64,000 nucleotides of DNA from contig JAFTQO010000002.1 of the NCBI GenBank assembly GCA_017462735.1, positions 1 through 64,000 of the forward strand, read 5' to 3'. Source of the DNA: Clostridia bacterium. GTDB taxonomy: Bacteria; Bacillota; Clostridia; Christensenellales; Borkfalkiaceae. This document shows, one piece after another, positions 16,139 through 25,536 of this stretch. Under the pieces are notes generated by a model, which was given only the letters and a program-made list of their open reading frames with translations, had not been told where the DNA came from and made no database searches. Made by a program: the position numbers and the translations under genes. Numbering within the stretch: position 1 is the first letter of the stretch; every line of letters begins with the position of its first letter.

Positions 16139-16963
16139 TCAACCAAGGATTTCCAGCCTTTCCAAAAGCGCCTCGGAAGGAGAAAAATACGGTTTGCCGA
16201 TGGCGTGCGTTTCATCCTCTTGATGGGTATCCGAACCACCCGTTTCCAAAAGTCGCAAACTCTTTGCGAGCGCCGTAAAATAATCCGTCTGCTCCTTAGT
16301 ATGAGACGTATAGACGGTTTCTATGCCTGCAAGTCCCTGCGCGGCAAGCCCTTCTATCAGCCTTCTAAGTTCCCCTTGCGGCAATTCTATCCTACCGGGG
16401 TGGGCAAGCACGGAAAAACCGCCGCAGCCCTTGATACACTCAATCGCCTCGTACGGATTGGGTCGCCCGATAGGCGAATAAGCGGGCGCGCCCTTTTTAA
16501 GATAGGTTTTATACGCCTCGTCGCTGGTAATTTTGAGTTTTTTCGCAATGGCGTAGGAAAGATGCATCGTGTGGATAGGCGTCCCCTTTTCCCGATAGGA
16601 AAAGACTTCGTCCATGCTTACCTCTATCCCCTCTTTTTTAAGTTTTGCAAGCCTGTCTTCCATACGCAAAATAGCATTTTTTGCGTTTTTTTCCACAAAC
16701 TCCCGATAGGCGGGCGTATCCTTGCAATTATAGCCGAGGATATGGATTTTTTCATCCTCTTTGAACGCGGAAATTTCCCAGCCCGCGACGTATTTTATCC
16801 CGTACTTTTTAGCGGCGGCGCGTTTTTTTACCTGACAAAACAAGGTGTCGTGATCGGTGATAGAGATGAGTTCTACCCCGTACTCAAACGCGCGGTTGCA
16901 AATTTCTTCGGGGGTGTAACGCCCGTCCGAATAAACGCTGTGTACGTGTAAATCCGCTTTCAT
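16139..16963 (-). CDS. PHP-domain phosphoesterase, RNase AM-like
   Basis: The 274-residue protein has the PHP metal motifs DLHVHSVYSDG at 4-14, SITDHDT near 34-40, AGWEIS, VLAHPGR and GGSDTHQ. These match the family of 3',5'-nucleoside bisphosphate phosphatase / RNase AM (YciV), which hydrolyses short RNA or pAp. Its ATG overlaps the recF stop codon as ATGA, so the two are co-translated. The exact substrate is not visible from the sequence. Confidence 0.85.
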   Translation of the reverse strand: MKADLHVHSVYSDGRYTPEEICNRAFEYGVELISITDHDTLFCQVKKRAAAKKYGIKYVAGWEISAFKEDEKIHILGYNCKDTPAYREFVEKNAKNAILRMEDRLAKLKKEGIEVSMDEVFSYREKGTPIHTMHLSYAIAKKLKITSDEAYKTYLKKGAPAYSPIGRPNPYEAIECIKGCGGFSVLAHPGRIELPQGELRRLIEGLAAQGLAGIETVYTSHTKEQTDYFTALAKSLRLLETGGSDTHQEDETHAIGKPYFSPSEALLERLEILG

Positions 16964-18054
16964 TTGCCCTCTCCTTTAATTTTTCCTTTTTCTATGCGAA
17001 TCTTTTTACAATCCGCGCCGTACAACACCCGTTCTGCGTGCGTACAAGTAAGTAACGTTTGCATGCCCTTGACTTTGCTGAGCAGTTTTTTGCGGCGGGG
17101 CAAGTCGAGTTCGCTCATCACGTCGTCCAAAATAAGGACGGGATATTCCCCGCTCAAATTTTTGAAAATCTCCACTTCGGCAAGTTTGACGGACAACGCC
17201 GCCGTACGCGTTTGTCCTTGCGAGGCGTACGCCTTTGCATCCATACCCAAGATAAAAAAATCAATATCGTCCCGATGAGGCCCCACCGTCGTAAACCCTA
17301 AACGCAAGTCCTTTTCGTAGTTATAGGACAGTTTCTTTTGGAGAGCCTCGGCAATCTCTTCTTCCGTCCCGTCAAACTTTTTATCGGGCGAAATAGCAAG
17401 ATCCTCCGCCCCGTCCGTAAGATAGGCGTAGTACTCCGCCGCAATGGGCGAAAGCATTTGCAAAAATTCGTTCCGCTTTTTCACGATAGTTGCCGCATAG
17501 CGGCAAAGTTGCTCGTCCCACACGGGCAACGTCTCCAAGACGAGGGAAATATCGGGATTTTTAAGCAAGGCGTTGCGCTGATCCAAAATCTTATTATATC
17601 TAAGCAAAGCGGTATAATAGGCAGGCGAAGTCTGCGAAATGGACATATTCATAAACCTACGCCTTTCGTCAGGTCCGTCTTGAATGAGGCGCAATTCCCC
17701 AGGAGAGAAAAATACGCTGTTGACAAGCCCCATCAGGTCGGCGTTTTTGGCAATTTTCGTGCCGTTGACCTTGATTTCGCGCCTATCCTCAAAAATATCC
17801 GCTTCTATCTTCACGTTGCCGTATCTATTTTCTGCCTCGGCGACGATTTTTGCCTGAGTTTCCCCCATTTTAATCAGTTGTTTTTCGTGTTTAATACGCA
17901 AAGAAGCGCCCGTGCAAAGATAAAAAACAGCCTCCGCGCAGTTGGTTTTCCCCTGCCCGTTTTTGCCGAACAAGACGTTGAGCCCGTCGTCAAAGACGAA
18001 TTCTTCCCGTCCGTAATTTCTAAAATTTTGCAAGAACAACTTTTTAATTTTCAT
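16960..18054 (-). CDS. recF: DNA replication and repair protein RecF
   Basis: RecF is an ABC-type ATPase that loads RecA at gapped DNA with RecO and RecR. From the ATG at 18054 it has 364 residues, beginning MKIKKLFLQNFRNYG. The P-loop LFGKNGQGKTN, the signature ASQGQTRTAALSVKLAEVE and the Walker B VLILDDVMSELD are clear. I rejected a start 28 codons upstream because that segment lies in the divergent promoter region. Unusually dnaN is not next to it: recF faces away from dnaA across a 130-bp gap. Confidence 0.94.
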   Translation of the reverse strand: MKIKKLFLQNFRNYGREEFVFDDGLNVLFGKNGQGKTNCAEAVFYLCTGASLRIKHEKQLIKMGETQAKIVAEAENRYGNVKIEADIFEDRREIKVNGTKIAKNADLMGLVNSVFFSPGELRLIQDGPDERRRFMNMSISQTSPAYYTALLRYNKILDQRNALLKNPDISLVLETLPVWDEQLCRYAATIVKKRNEFLQMLSPIAAEYYAYLTDGAEDLAISPDKKFDGTEEEIAEALQKKLSYNYEKDLRLGFTTVGPHRDDIDFFILGMDAKAYASQGQTRTAALSVKLAEVEIFKNLSGEYPVLILDDVMSELDLPRRKKLLSKVKGMQTLLTCTHAERVLYGADCKKIRIEKGKIKGEGK

Positions 18055-18184
18055 AAACCTGAAAAAATACCGCCAAAAACACTTTCTTTTCTTTTGATTT
18101 TGTATTATAATTATAACAAATAATTTTGAAAAAAACAAGATTTCTACAACGTTCTTAAAAAATAATTTTAGGTAGGCAGAAAAA
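18055..18184. promoter_or_regulatory. Divergent recF / dnaA promoter region
   Basis: An AT-rich stretch around 18104-18115 (ATTATAATTATAA) holds -10 elements in both directions. For recF, TTGTTT with a 17-nt spacer to TATAAT (18115-18110) is a fair promoter. For dnaA, TATAAT at 18106-18111 has only a weak -35. I saw no cluster of TTATCCACA boxes, so I do not call an origin here. Confidence 0.5.
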
Positions 18185-19525
18185 ATGGCAGAAAAAGCGC
18201 AACTTCAATACGCCTGGGAAAAAATCGACAAGAAGATACAGGAACTCGTTCCCTTTGTCGCATATACGACTTGTTTGAAAGACTTGCAACCCGTCGATAT
18301 CTACAACCGTAAAATCGTACTCAAAGCGAATACGGAAATGGCGGCGAACACGATCATGGACTACCACTCCGACAAATTGCAAGAAGCCATCTTAAAATGT
18401 AACCTCGGCGACAGCATCGTGGGCTTTTGTATCGTCGTGGACGGTAGTTCCGTCTTTACGCTGGATATGCAAGAAGACGCCTTTTCCGTTTTCCAACCCT
18501 CCCCTATCCGTAAAGAGTTCACTTTCGACTCTTTCGTAGCGGGCAACGGCAACAAATTCGTCTACGAAGCGGCAAAAGCGGTCGCAGAAAACCCCGGCAA
18601 CGTCTTCAACCCTCTCTTTATCTACGGGGAGTCGGGCTTGGGCAAAACCCACCTTATGCACGCCATCGCCAACCAAATTGCAGAAAACTATCCTGAAAAG
18701 AAAGTACTGTATACCACCTGCGAAAATTTCTTAAACGAATTTATCGATTCCTTGTCGCAACGCAACAGCGCTAGATTTAGAATGCACTATCGCGGCGTAG
18801 ACGTCTTGATGATCGACGACGTACAATTTTTAAAAGATAAAAAATCCACGCAGGAAGAACTCTTCCATACCTTCAACGAACTGTCCTCGCAAAACAAGCA
18901 AATCGTCTTGACGAGCGATAAACACCCTCGTGAAATCGCGACCTTGGAAGAGAGACTTCGCACCCGCTTTGAAGGGGGGATGATCGTCGACGTGCAACCG
19001 CCCGATTTGGAGACGAAAATCGCCATTTTAAAAAGAAAGGCGCTGGATAGAAAATGCCACATCACCGACAACGAGGTTCTCGAATTTTTGGCGCAGGGCA
19101 CCGACCATAACGTCCGCACCCTCGAAGGGCACTTGACCAAAGTCATCTTTGCCAGCAAACTGCACGAAGAGCCCATCACCCTCGACCTCGCCAAACGTGC
19201 ATTAAACCAATCGGTACGTGAAACGGAGGAAAAGGAAGAAATTACCCCCGATAAAATCATCGACGCCGTATGCGGCTACTATAAGCAAAAACGGGAAGAC
19301 GTCTTAGGTAAAGGCAAAAAAGCGGAAGTCGCGCTCGCAAGGCAAGTATGTGCCTATTTAATGTGCGAACTGCTTACCCTGCCCCTCATCTCCATCGGGA
19401 AACTGCTGAGGCGCGATCACACGACGATTATGTACGCGCGTGATAAAATCGAAGAACTTTTAAAACTCAACGCAAAACTCGCAAAGGACGTAGACGACAT
19501 CAAAAATATCGTCTGGAAAGAATAA
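18185..19525 (+). CDS. dnaA: Chromosomal replication initiator DnaA
   Basis: DnaA opens the replication origin and loads the helicase. The 446-residue protein has the N-terminal domain I (1-80), a very short linker, the AAA+ domain with Walker A GESGLGKTH at 148-156 and Walker B VLMIDDVQFL at 207-216, and the C-terminal DNA-binding helix-turn-helix ending in LLRRDHTTIMYARDKIEELL. Compared with the usual GGRDHTT signature, the two residues before RDHTT are basic (R) and leucine. The ATG has AGGTAGG upstream. Its neighbours are mnmG, 8 nt downstream, and divergent recF; dnaN is missing. Confidence 0.95.
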   Translation: MAEKAQLQYAWEKIDKKIQELVPFVAYTTCLKDLQPVDIYNRKIVLKANTEMAANTIMDYHSDKLQEAILKCNLGDSIVGFCIVVDGSSVFTLDMQEDAFSVFQPSPIRKEFTFDSFVAGNGNKFVYEAAKAVAENPGNVFNPLFIYGESGLGKTHLMHAIANQIAENYPEKKVLYTTCENFLNEFIDSLSQRNSARFRMHYRGVDVLMIDDVQFLKDKKSTQEELFHTFNELSSQNKQIVLTSDKHPREIATLEERLRTRFEGGMIVDVQPPDLETKIAILKRKALDRKCHITDNEVLEFLAQGTDHNVRTLEGHLTKVIFASKLHEEPITLDLAKRALNQSVRETEEKEEITPDKIIDAVCGYYKQKREDVLGKGKKAEVALARQVCAYLMCELLTLPLISIGKLLRRDHTTIMYARDKIEELLKLNAKLAKDVDDIKNIVWKE

Positions 19526-19533
19526 TTTTTTCT

Positions 19534-21408
19534 ATGGCACAAAGCAAAGTTACTTTTCACGAATACGACGCGCAGGCGGCGGTTATCGGGGCGGGACACG
19601 CGGGCTGTGAAGCCGCGCTCGCCTTAGCAAGGACGGGGATTAAAACCGTCCTTTTAACCTTAAACCTGGACGCTATCGCCTTTTTGCCCTGCAACCCCTC
19701 TATCGGCGGTACGGCAAAGGGGCATCTCGTGCGTGAAATAGACGCTTTAGGCGGGGAAATGGGGCTTGTCGCCGACAAGACCGCCCTGCAAATCAGGATG
19801 CTCAACGTCGGCAAGGGGGCGGCGGTTCAATCCCTCCGTGCGCAAAGCGATAAAAACGCCTACCACAGAGAGATGAAGCGCGTCCTCGAAAACACCCCTA
19901 ACCTTCGCATCATCCAAGCCGAAGCAAGCGAATTGCTCGTCGAAAACGGACGCCTCGTCGGCGTCAAAACCTCCTACGGTGGCGTCATTAATTGCCAATG
20001 CGCTATCCTTTGCACGGGGGTTTATCTCAACGGCGAAACGATTACGGGCGACGTCGTACAAAAATCGGGTCCCAACGGGTTTGCTCCCGCCACCTATCTC
20101 ACGAAGAGCCTGATGGATATCGGCTTTAACGTGCGCCGCTTTAAGACGGGCACCCCCGCAAGATTGGACGCGCGCACGATTGATTTTGATAAGTGCGACG
20201 TACAGGTTGGCGATACGGACATCTATCCTTTCTCCTTTATGTCCGAAAAAACGCCCGAAAATAAGCGCAACTGCTACCTCACCTATACCAACCTCAAAAC
20301 GCACGAAGTCATTTTGGACAACTTAGACCGTTCTCCCTTATACAACGGCACCATCGCCTCGGCAGGCCCCAGATACTGCCCTTCTATCGAGACGAAAGTC
20401 GTCCGCTTTAAAGACAAGGACAGACACCAACTCTTCTTAGAGCCGGAAGGGGAAGACACCTTGGAAATTTACGTCCAAGGCTTGTCCACTTCTATGCCAC
20501 ACGATATCCAAAAGCAAATGGTACACAGCGTCGTAGGTCTCGAAAACGCCGAAATTATGCGTTACGGCTACGCCATCGAATACGACTGCATCGACACCTT
20601 GGACGTACTGCCCACCCTAGAATTTAAAAAGGTGGAAGGCATCTACACGGCAGGTCAAATCAACGGTACGTCCGGCTACGAAGAGGCGGCGGCACAAGGC
20701 TTAATGGCGGGCATCAACGCCTCCTTGAAACTGCGCGGTCTCCCTCCCTTTATCCTGCGTAGAGACGAGGCGTATATCGGGGTACTCATCGACGACCTTG
20801 TCACCAAGGGCACGGACGAGCCCTACCGTATGATGACCTCGCGCGCCGAACACCGCATTTGTTTACGGCAGGACAACGCCGATTTCCGTCTGACGGAATA
20901 CGGCTACAAAGTCGGGCTAGCGACGGAAGAACGACTCCAAAAATACCGTGAAAGAAAGGCAAAATACGAAGAACTTTTGCAAAAAACGGAAGAACGCTTA
21001 TCCCCTAAGGAAACGACGGAATTCTTGCAAAAATACGGATATGAGCCGCCCAGGGTCGGGGTTTCGTACGCGGATATGCTCAAACGCTCTATTCCTTTAA
21101 AGGATATTATGGCTAACTATCACGTCTTTGAAGATTATCCAAAAGACATCTTGGAAACGGCAGAAATCACCGTCAAGTACGAAGGCTACTTAAAGCAAGG
21201 CTTAGAGCAAATCGAACGGGCGAAGAAGTTAGAAGACAAAAAACTGCCCGAAGACATCGACTATCACTCCATCCAAGGTTTGCGATTGGAAGCGAGAGAA
21301 AAATTAGCCTACGTCCGCCCTCTTAACTTAGGACAAGCAGGACGTATCCCCGGGGTAAACCCTGCGGATATCGCCGTCTTAATGGTGTATCTTTCCACAA
21401 GAAAATAA
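19534..21408 (+). CDS. mnmG: tRNA uridine-5-carboxymethylaminomethyl modification enzyme MnmG (GidA)
   Basis: MnmG with MnmE modifies U34 of tRNAs, using FAD and NADH. The 624-residue length is normal. The FAD-binding motif AAVIGAGHAGCEAALALARTG starts near residue 15, and the family signatures LPCNPSIGGTAKGHLVREIDALGGEMG and the conserved GTSGYEEAAAQGLMAGINA are present. The C-terminal helical domain contains the tRNA-binding DYHSIQGLRLEAREKL. It starts 8 nt after dnaA and probably shares its transcript. mnmE is not in the window. Confidence 0.96.
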   Translation: MAQSKVTFHEYDAQAAVIGAGHAGCEAALALARTGIKTVLLTLNLDAIAFLPCNPSIGGTAKGHLVREIDALGGEMGLVADKTALQIRMLNVGKGAAVQSLRAQSDKNAYHREMKRVLENTPNLRIIQAEASELLVENGRLVGVKTSYGGVINCQCAILCTGVYLNGETITGDVVQKSGPNGFAPATYLTKSLMDIGFNVRRFKTGTPARLDARTIDFDKCDVQVGDTDIYPFSFMSEKTPENKRNCYLTYTNLKTHEVILDNLDRSPLYNGTIASAGPRYCPSIETKVVRFKDKDRHQLFLEPEGEDTLEIYVQGLSTSMPHDIQKQMVHSVVGLENAEIMRYGYAIEYDCIDTLDVLPTLEFKKVEGIYTAGQINGTSGYEEAAAQGLMAGINASLKLRGLPPFILRRDEAYIGVLIDDLVTKGTDEPYRMMTSRAEHRICLRQDNADFRLTEYGYKVGLATEERLQKYRERKAKYEELLQKTEERLSPKETTEFLQKYGYEPPRVGVSYADMLKRSIPLKDIMANYHVFEDYPKDILETAEITVKYEGYLKQGLEQIERAKKLEDKKLPEDIDYHSIQGLRLEAREKLAYVRPLNLGQAGRIPGVNPADIAVLMVYLSTRK

Positions 21409-21413
21409 AGACA

Positions 21414-21440
21414 AAAGCAGGCTTTATCGCCTGCTTTTTT
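21414..21440 (+). terminator. Terminator of dnaA-mnmG
   Basis: AAAGCAGGC / GCCTGCTTT with a five-base loop followed by T, on the plus strand, right after the mnmG stop codon. Confidence 0.85.
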
Positions 21441-21452
21441 ATTGATATAAAG

Positions 21453-21484
21453 AAAAAGCCCTCCGTTAGTAACGGAGGGCTTTT
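21453..21484 (-). terminator. Terminator of pnp, probably bidirectional
   Basis: A near-perfect stem AAAAGCCCTCCGTTA / TAACGGAGGGCTTTT on a tiny loop, with A and T flanks, 20 nt after the pnp stop codon. Confidence 0.85.
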
Positions 21485-21504
21485 AAAACAAAACCGTTTT
21501 CTAA

Positions 21505-23607
21505 TTAATCGGCAAGTTTTTCAAGGAGTTTCAGGTCGATACCCTTTTCGCCAATCTTGATGATTTCCACTTTGACTTTGTCGCCGACGTTGAGGACGTC
21601 TTCTACCTTTTCCACGCGTTGCTTGGAAAGGCGAGAGATGTGTACCAACCCGTCTTTACCAGGCGCGAATTCTACAAACGCACCAAGCGTCGACATTACG
21701 CGGACAACCACGCCCACGAACATATCGCCCACTTCGGGGTCGTGTGCAATCGACTCGATAATCGCTTTCGCGCGTTGTGCGTTAGCGACGTCGCCGTAGC
21801 AAGCCACGCAAACGGTACCGTCTTCTTCGATATCAATCTTCGTACCCGTTTGTTCGATAATCTTGTTGATAACTTTCCCTTGTTTACCCACGACGTCACC
21901 AATCTTTTCAGGGTTGATAGCAAAGGTGATAATCTTGGGTGCATAAGGAGAAAGTTCTTCGCTCGTTGCAGGGATACAAGCGAGCATCTTGCCAAGGATG
22001 TGGCGTCTTGCGTCTTGCGCTTGTGCAATCGCGTCGAGCATAATTTCCTTAGAAATACCCTTAATCTTGATATCCATTTGGATAGCCGTGATACCCTTTT
22101 CCGTACCTGCTACCTTGAAGTCCATATCGCCGAGGAAGTCTTCGAGACCTTGGATGTCCGTCATGATGACGTACTTGCCCGTTTCTTGATCCTTGACGAG
22201 ACCCATCGCGCAGCCTGCAACGGGTGCCGTGATGGGCACGCCTGCATCCATAAGTGCCATCGTGGAGCCGCATACGGACGCCATCGACGAGGAACCGTTG
22301 GAAGAGTAGATGTCGGATACGACACGGATTGCATAAGGGAATTCGGTAGCCGCGGGAATAACGGGTTCGAGCGCACGTTCTGCCAACGCACCGTGACCGA
22401 TTTCACGACGACCAGGGCTTCTCAAAGCCTTTGCTTCGCCCGTGCAGTAGCCGGGGAAGTTGTATTGGTGCATATATCTCTTTTCCGTTTCTTCGTCAAG
22501 CCCTTCCATACGTTGCGCTTCGCCAAGCATACCCAGGGTACAGGTGGTAAGCGCTTGCGTTTGACCACGGGTGAAGACAGCCGAACCGTGTACTCTGGGG
22601 AGCACGCCGTGTTCGCACCAGATAGGACGTACTTCCGTCAACTTTCTGCCGTCGGGACGGACACCGTCGAAAATCTTCGCGCGGACGATACCTTTTACGA
22701 TGTAGTAAATAGAATCTTTCACTTCGCGGATTTGGTCGGGATAAATTTCGCGGAAATGGTCTACGATTTCCTTTTCAGCCGCGTCTTGACGGGCTTGTCT
22801 TTCCTGTCTGTCGAAGGTGTCGAGCGCCGCATACAACTTGTCGTAACCGTATGCTTTTACCGCCGCGTCGATATCTTCGGGGATGTGGTAGAGTTCCATT
22901 TCCTTCTTAGGCTTGCCAACGGCGGGGACGATTTCGTCCGCAATCCAAGCGCACACCTTCTTGATTTCTTCGTGACCGAACATAATCGCGCCGACCATTT
23001 CTTCGTCGGTAACTTCGTTAGCGCCTGCTTCAATCATCAAGATTGCGTCAGACGTACCGGCGAGGTTCAAGTGAATTCTGCTCTTTGCGCGTTGTTCTAC
23101 GTCGGGGTTGATGACGTATTCGCCATCGACCATACCTACGACAACCGAACCCGTAGGCCCTGCCCAAGGGATATCCGAAATGGACAATGCGATGGACGAG
23201 CCGACCATTGCCAAAGGCTCGGGCGAAATATCGGGATCTACCGACAACGCCGTCGCGATAACGACTACGTCGTTAAAAATCCCTTTCGGGAAAAGAGGAC
23301 GGATGGGACGGTCGATCAAACGGCTGGTCAAAATAGCCTTGTCGGACGCACGCCCCTCTCTCTTTTTGAAACCGCCGGGGATTTTCCCTACGGCGAACAT
23401 CTTTTCTTCATAGTCAACGGACAGGGGGAAGAAATCCATCCCGTCTCTTGCCGTTTCCGACATACATACGGATACGTGTACCACCGTTTCGCCGCAACGA
23501 ACCAAACACGCACCGTTGGCTTGTTCGGCATACTTACCTACTTCTACTACGAGTTCTCTGCCTGCGTAGTTAGTCTTAAAGACTTTTGCTTTTTCTAAAT
23601 CTGGCAT
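21505..23607 (-). CDS. pnp: Polyribonucleotide nucleotidyltransferase (PNPase)
   Basis: PNPase degrades RNA 3' to 5' with phosphate and can add tails. The 700-residue protein has two RNase PH domains separated by the helical domain, the conserved GRREIGHGALAERAL and GDMDFKVAGTEKGITAIQMDIK segments, then a KH domain at about 550-610 (GKQGKVINKIIEQTG) and an S1 domain at about 620-695 (GAFVEFAPGKDGLVHISRLS). The ATG at 23607 has AAGGAG upstream. It lies downstream of rpsO after a terminator, the conserved rpsO-pnp order. Confidence 0.96.
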   Translation of the reverse strand: MPDLEKAKVFKTNYAGRELVVEVGKYAEQANGACLVRCGETVVHVSVCMSETARDGMDFFPLSVDYEEKMFAVGKIPGGFKKREGRASDKAILTSRLIDRPIRPLFPKGIFNDVVVIATALSVDPDISPEPLAMVGSSIALSISDIPWAGPTGSVVVGMVDGEYVINPDVEQRAKSRIHLNLAGTSDAILMIEAGANEVTDEEMVGAIMFGHEEIKKVCAWIADEIVPAVGKPKKEMELYHIPEDIDAAVKAYGYDKLYAALDTFDRQERQARQDAAEKEIVDHFREIYPDQIREVKDSIYYIVKGIVRAKIFDGVRPDGRKLTEVRPIWCEHGVLPRVHGSAVFTRGQTQALTTCTLGMLGEAQRMEGLDEETEKRYMHQYNFPGYCTGEAKALRSPGRREIGHGALAERALEPVIPAATEFPYAIRVVSDIYSSNGSSSMASVCGSTMALMDAGVPITAPVAGCAMGLVKDQETGKYVIMTDIQGLEDFLGDMDFKVAGTEKGITAIQMDIKIKGISKEIMLDAIAQAQDARRHILGKMLACIPATSEELSPYAPKIITFAINPEKIGDVVGKQGKVINKIIEQTGTKIDIEEDGTVCVACYGDVANAQRAKAIIESIAHDPEVGDMFVGVVVRVMSTLGAFVEFAPGKDGLVHISRLSKQRVEKVEDVLNVGDKVKVEIIKIGEKGIDLKLLEKLAD

Positions 23608-23751
23608 TGTAAATTCTCCTTTTTTATCCTTCTTTTTTGTTCTTGTCCGCGTCGCCGCAAGACCACGCAGATTATATCATCTCCGCCAAGCGGCGCGGTA
23701 TGCCTTTCCCCCTCGCCTTAGACGTCGAATCATTTCCTCCCTTAAAAACAC

Positions 23752-23784
23752 GAAAAAGGGCGGTTTAAAATAACCCGCCCTTTC
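23752..23784 (-). terminator. Terminator or attenuator between rpsO and pnp
   Basis: AAAGGGCGGGTTA / AAACCGCCCTTT stem on the minus strand, followed by a T-rich stretch, just after rpsO. It may let rpsO be transcribed in excess of pnp, and such sites are often RNase III targets. Confidence 0.75.
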
Positions 23785-23792
23785 GTGCTTGT

Positions 23793-24047
23793 TTACTTTC
23801 TCAATCCCAACGTTTCGATAATGGCTCTGTATCTTGCGATATCTTTCGCTTTCAAATAGTCCAAAAGGCCACGACGCTTACCAACCATCTTTAAAAGCCC
23901 GCGACGGGAGTGGTTGTCTTGCTTGTGGGTTTTGAGGTGTTCGTTCAAATGGTTGATGCGTTGCGTAAGCAAAGCAATTTGAACTTCAGGCGAACCGGTG
24001 TCGCCTTCGTGAGTAGCGTACTGTGCAATAAATTCTTTCTTTTCCAT
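23793..24047 (-). CDS. rpsO: Ribosomal protein S15
   Basis: S15 binds the central domain of 16S rRNA early in 30S assembly. The 84-residue protein carries the family core [20 protein letters not shown], then [28 protein letters not shown]. It is a few residues shorter at the N-terminus than the usual 88-89; [11 protein letters not shown] replaces the usual longer lead. The ATG at 24047 has AGGAGG upstream. A promoter and an apparently structured leader precede it. Confidence 0.95.
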   Translation of the reverse strand: MEKKEFIAQYATHEGDTGSPEVQIALLTQRINHLNEHLKTHKQDNHSRRGLLKMVGKRRGLLDYLKAKDIARYRAIIETLGLRK

Positions 24048-24125
24048 TTCTTTTTATCCTCCTATGGAATGGTATCTCGTACCACAAAGTCAACCGTGGA
24101 GAATCGCGTCGCCTTGTAGCCGTTA
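24048..24125 (-). ncRNA. Possible autoregulatory rpsO leader
   Basis: The 5' leader can form TGGTA-CGAGA-TACCA and CCAC-N10-GTGG hairpins just before the ribosome binding site. S15 is known to repress its own message through leader structures in several bacteria, but the folds differ among lineages and I cannot match this one to a described class. Confidence 0.35.
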
Positions 24126-24130
24126 TATTT

Positions 24131-24159
24131 ATTTTACCACATTATTTTTCGCTTGTAAA
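24131..24159 (-). promoter_or_regulatory. rpsO promoter
   Basis: TTTACA (24159-24154), 17-nt spacer and TAAAAT (24136-24131) on the minus strand, between hemZ and rpsO. Confidence 0.7.
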
Positions 24160-24173
24160 TCATTTTGGGGCAA

Positions 24174-25535
24174 TTATTTGAAAAATTCCCCTCTTTTTTT
24201 GACGATTTCGTCCACTTTTTCTAGGTAGGTTTTCAAGTCTTTAGGGGTTGCAAACCTTTCAATCCTCTCCCCTCGCACTTTTTTGCTGACGGCGTTAGCG
24301 CCTATCGCTAGATTATCCGCCTTTTCTTCCATTACGTCTACGTTGTAGACGCAAGCCTTCCCTCTTTTTGTCCAGCCCACGTTTTCGCAGTTGCCCGACT
24401 GATATTTTTGGCGATAGCAATAGTAAGGCTCGTAGCCAGCCTCGCTCAAAATCTTACGGGAGGCAAACACCATCTTTTCCACCCCTTTGCCGTAGTCCTC
24501 AAAGCCGCCCTCTTCCTTATATTTTGCGCCCGCTTTTAAGGACAGACAATGCACCGTGACGTTGTCGGGAGAAAGGGTGTTCGCCGCAAATTCCACCCCC
24601 CTTTGAAAGGTCTCTTCATCCTCTCCCTGCAGCCCCGCAATCAAATCCAAATTGACGGAAAAACCATACCCGTCTGCCATTTCAAACGCTTTCAGCGTTT
24701 GTGCCGTCGTGTGCTTTCTGCCGATACGCGCCAAGGTATTATCGTCAAAGGTCTGCGGATTGATGCAGATGCGCGTCACGCCGAACTCTTTTAATAGGTC
24801 TAGTTTTTCTTTGGTAAAGACGTCGGGGCGTCCGGCCTCCACCGTATATTCCGCCACGCCGTCGTAAAGGGGGGCAACCGCGCTAAGTACCGCGCGCAGT
24901 TCCTCTACGGACAGAGCAAACGGCGTCCCGCCGCCGATATAGACGCTGCGCAATTTTCCTATATCCGCCCCTTCGAGTTCCCTTTTTAATCCCTCTAAAT
25001 AGGCAAGCAAAAAGCCTCTAGTCTTTTCTATTGGAGCGGTGATAAAAGAGCAATACGCGCATTTACTAGGACAAAAAGGAAGGGAAACGAACAAATCCAC
25101 CTCTCTTTCGTGGTCCCCGTAAATCCCCTCTTGCGCCCGCAAAACTCGCTCGATCAAACGGATATTTTCAGACGAAACGTGCATTTTTTGAAAGAGATCT
25201 TGAAAGGTGCGTCCCTCTTCTTTTTCACGATAAGCAAGTTTGGTTGGGCGTATCCCCGTCAGCGCGCCCCAAGGCATCTTTTCACCCGTTTTTTGCGCCA
25301 AAATCTCGTACAGGGCGAGTTTTGCATACCGCCTTTCTAAGCGTTTGAACAGGATTTCGTCGCATACCTGCCCCCTTTCTTCAAACGAAAACTCCTCTCC
25401 GTCTACGACGAACTTATTGCAAAACACGCCGTCCGTATAGGAAAAGGTATGCGAAACAGAGCGCGGCTGATTTTTAAACAGCCGCACTACGTCCAATAAT
25501 TCGTTATCCAAAAAAGCACAATCGCTAATCAGCAT
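24174..25535 (-). CDS. hemZ: Coproporphyrinogen dehydrogenase-type radical SAM protein HemZ
   Basis: The 453-residue protein is a HemZ-like radical SAM enzyme of the HemN/HemW superfamily. The 4Fe-4S cysteines are C155, C159 and C162 in FCPSKCAYCSF, preceded by an N-terminal domain of about 145 residues typical of HemZ. IGGGTPFALS and the segment ICINPQTFDDNTLARIGRKHT are intact. In anaerobic Clostridia, HemZ often stands without other heme genes, so the real substrate is uncertain. It follows the MBL gene by 1 nt, in the relA-MBL-hemZ block. Confidence 0.88.
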   Translation of the reverse strand: MLISDCAFLDNELLDVVRLFKNQPRSVSHTFSYTDGVFCNKFVVDGEEFSFEERGQVCDEILFKRLERRYAKLALYEILAQKTGEKMPWGALTGIRPTKLAYREKEEGRTFQDLFQKMHVSSENIRLIERVLRAQEGIYGDHEREVDLFVSLPFCPSKCAYCSFITAPIEKTRGFLLAYLEGLKRELEGADIGKLRSVYIGGGTPFALSVEELRAVLSAVAPLYDGVAEYTVEAGRPDVFTKEKLDLLKEFGVTRICINPQTFDDNTLARIGRKHTTAQTLKAFEMADGYGFSVNLDLIAGLQGEDEETFQRGVEFAANTLSPDNVTVHCLSLKAGAKYKEEGGFEDYGKGVEKMVFASRKILSEAGYEPYYCYRQKYQSGNCENVGWTKRGKACVYNVDVMEEKADNLAIGANAVSKKVRGERIERFATPKDLKTYLEKVDEIVKKRGEFFK

Positions 25536-25536
25536 A

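Noticed and set aside
18055..18184. oriC beside dnaA
   Set aside because: No DnaA-box cluster, dnaN is absent, and gene orientation and strand composition do not switch here.
21619..23598. Long 659-codon plus-strand frame antisense to pnp
   Set aside because: Its translation is rich in Arg, His, Cys and Phe and has no motifs; it is a shadow of the intact pnp frame.
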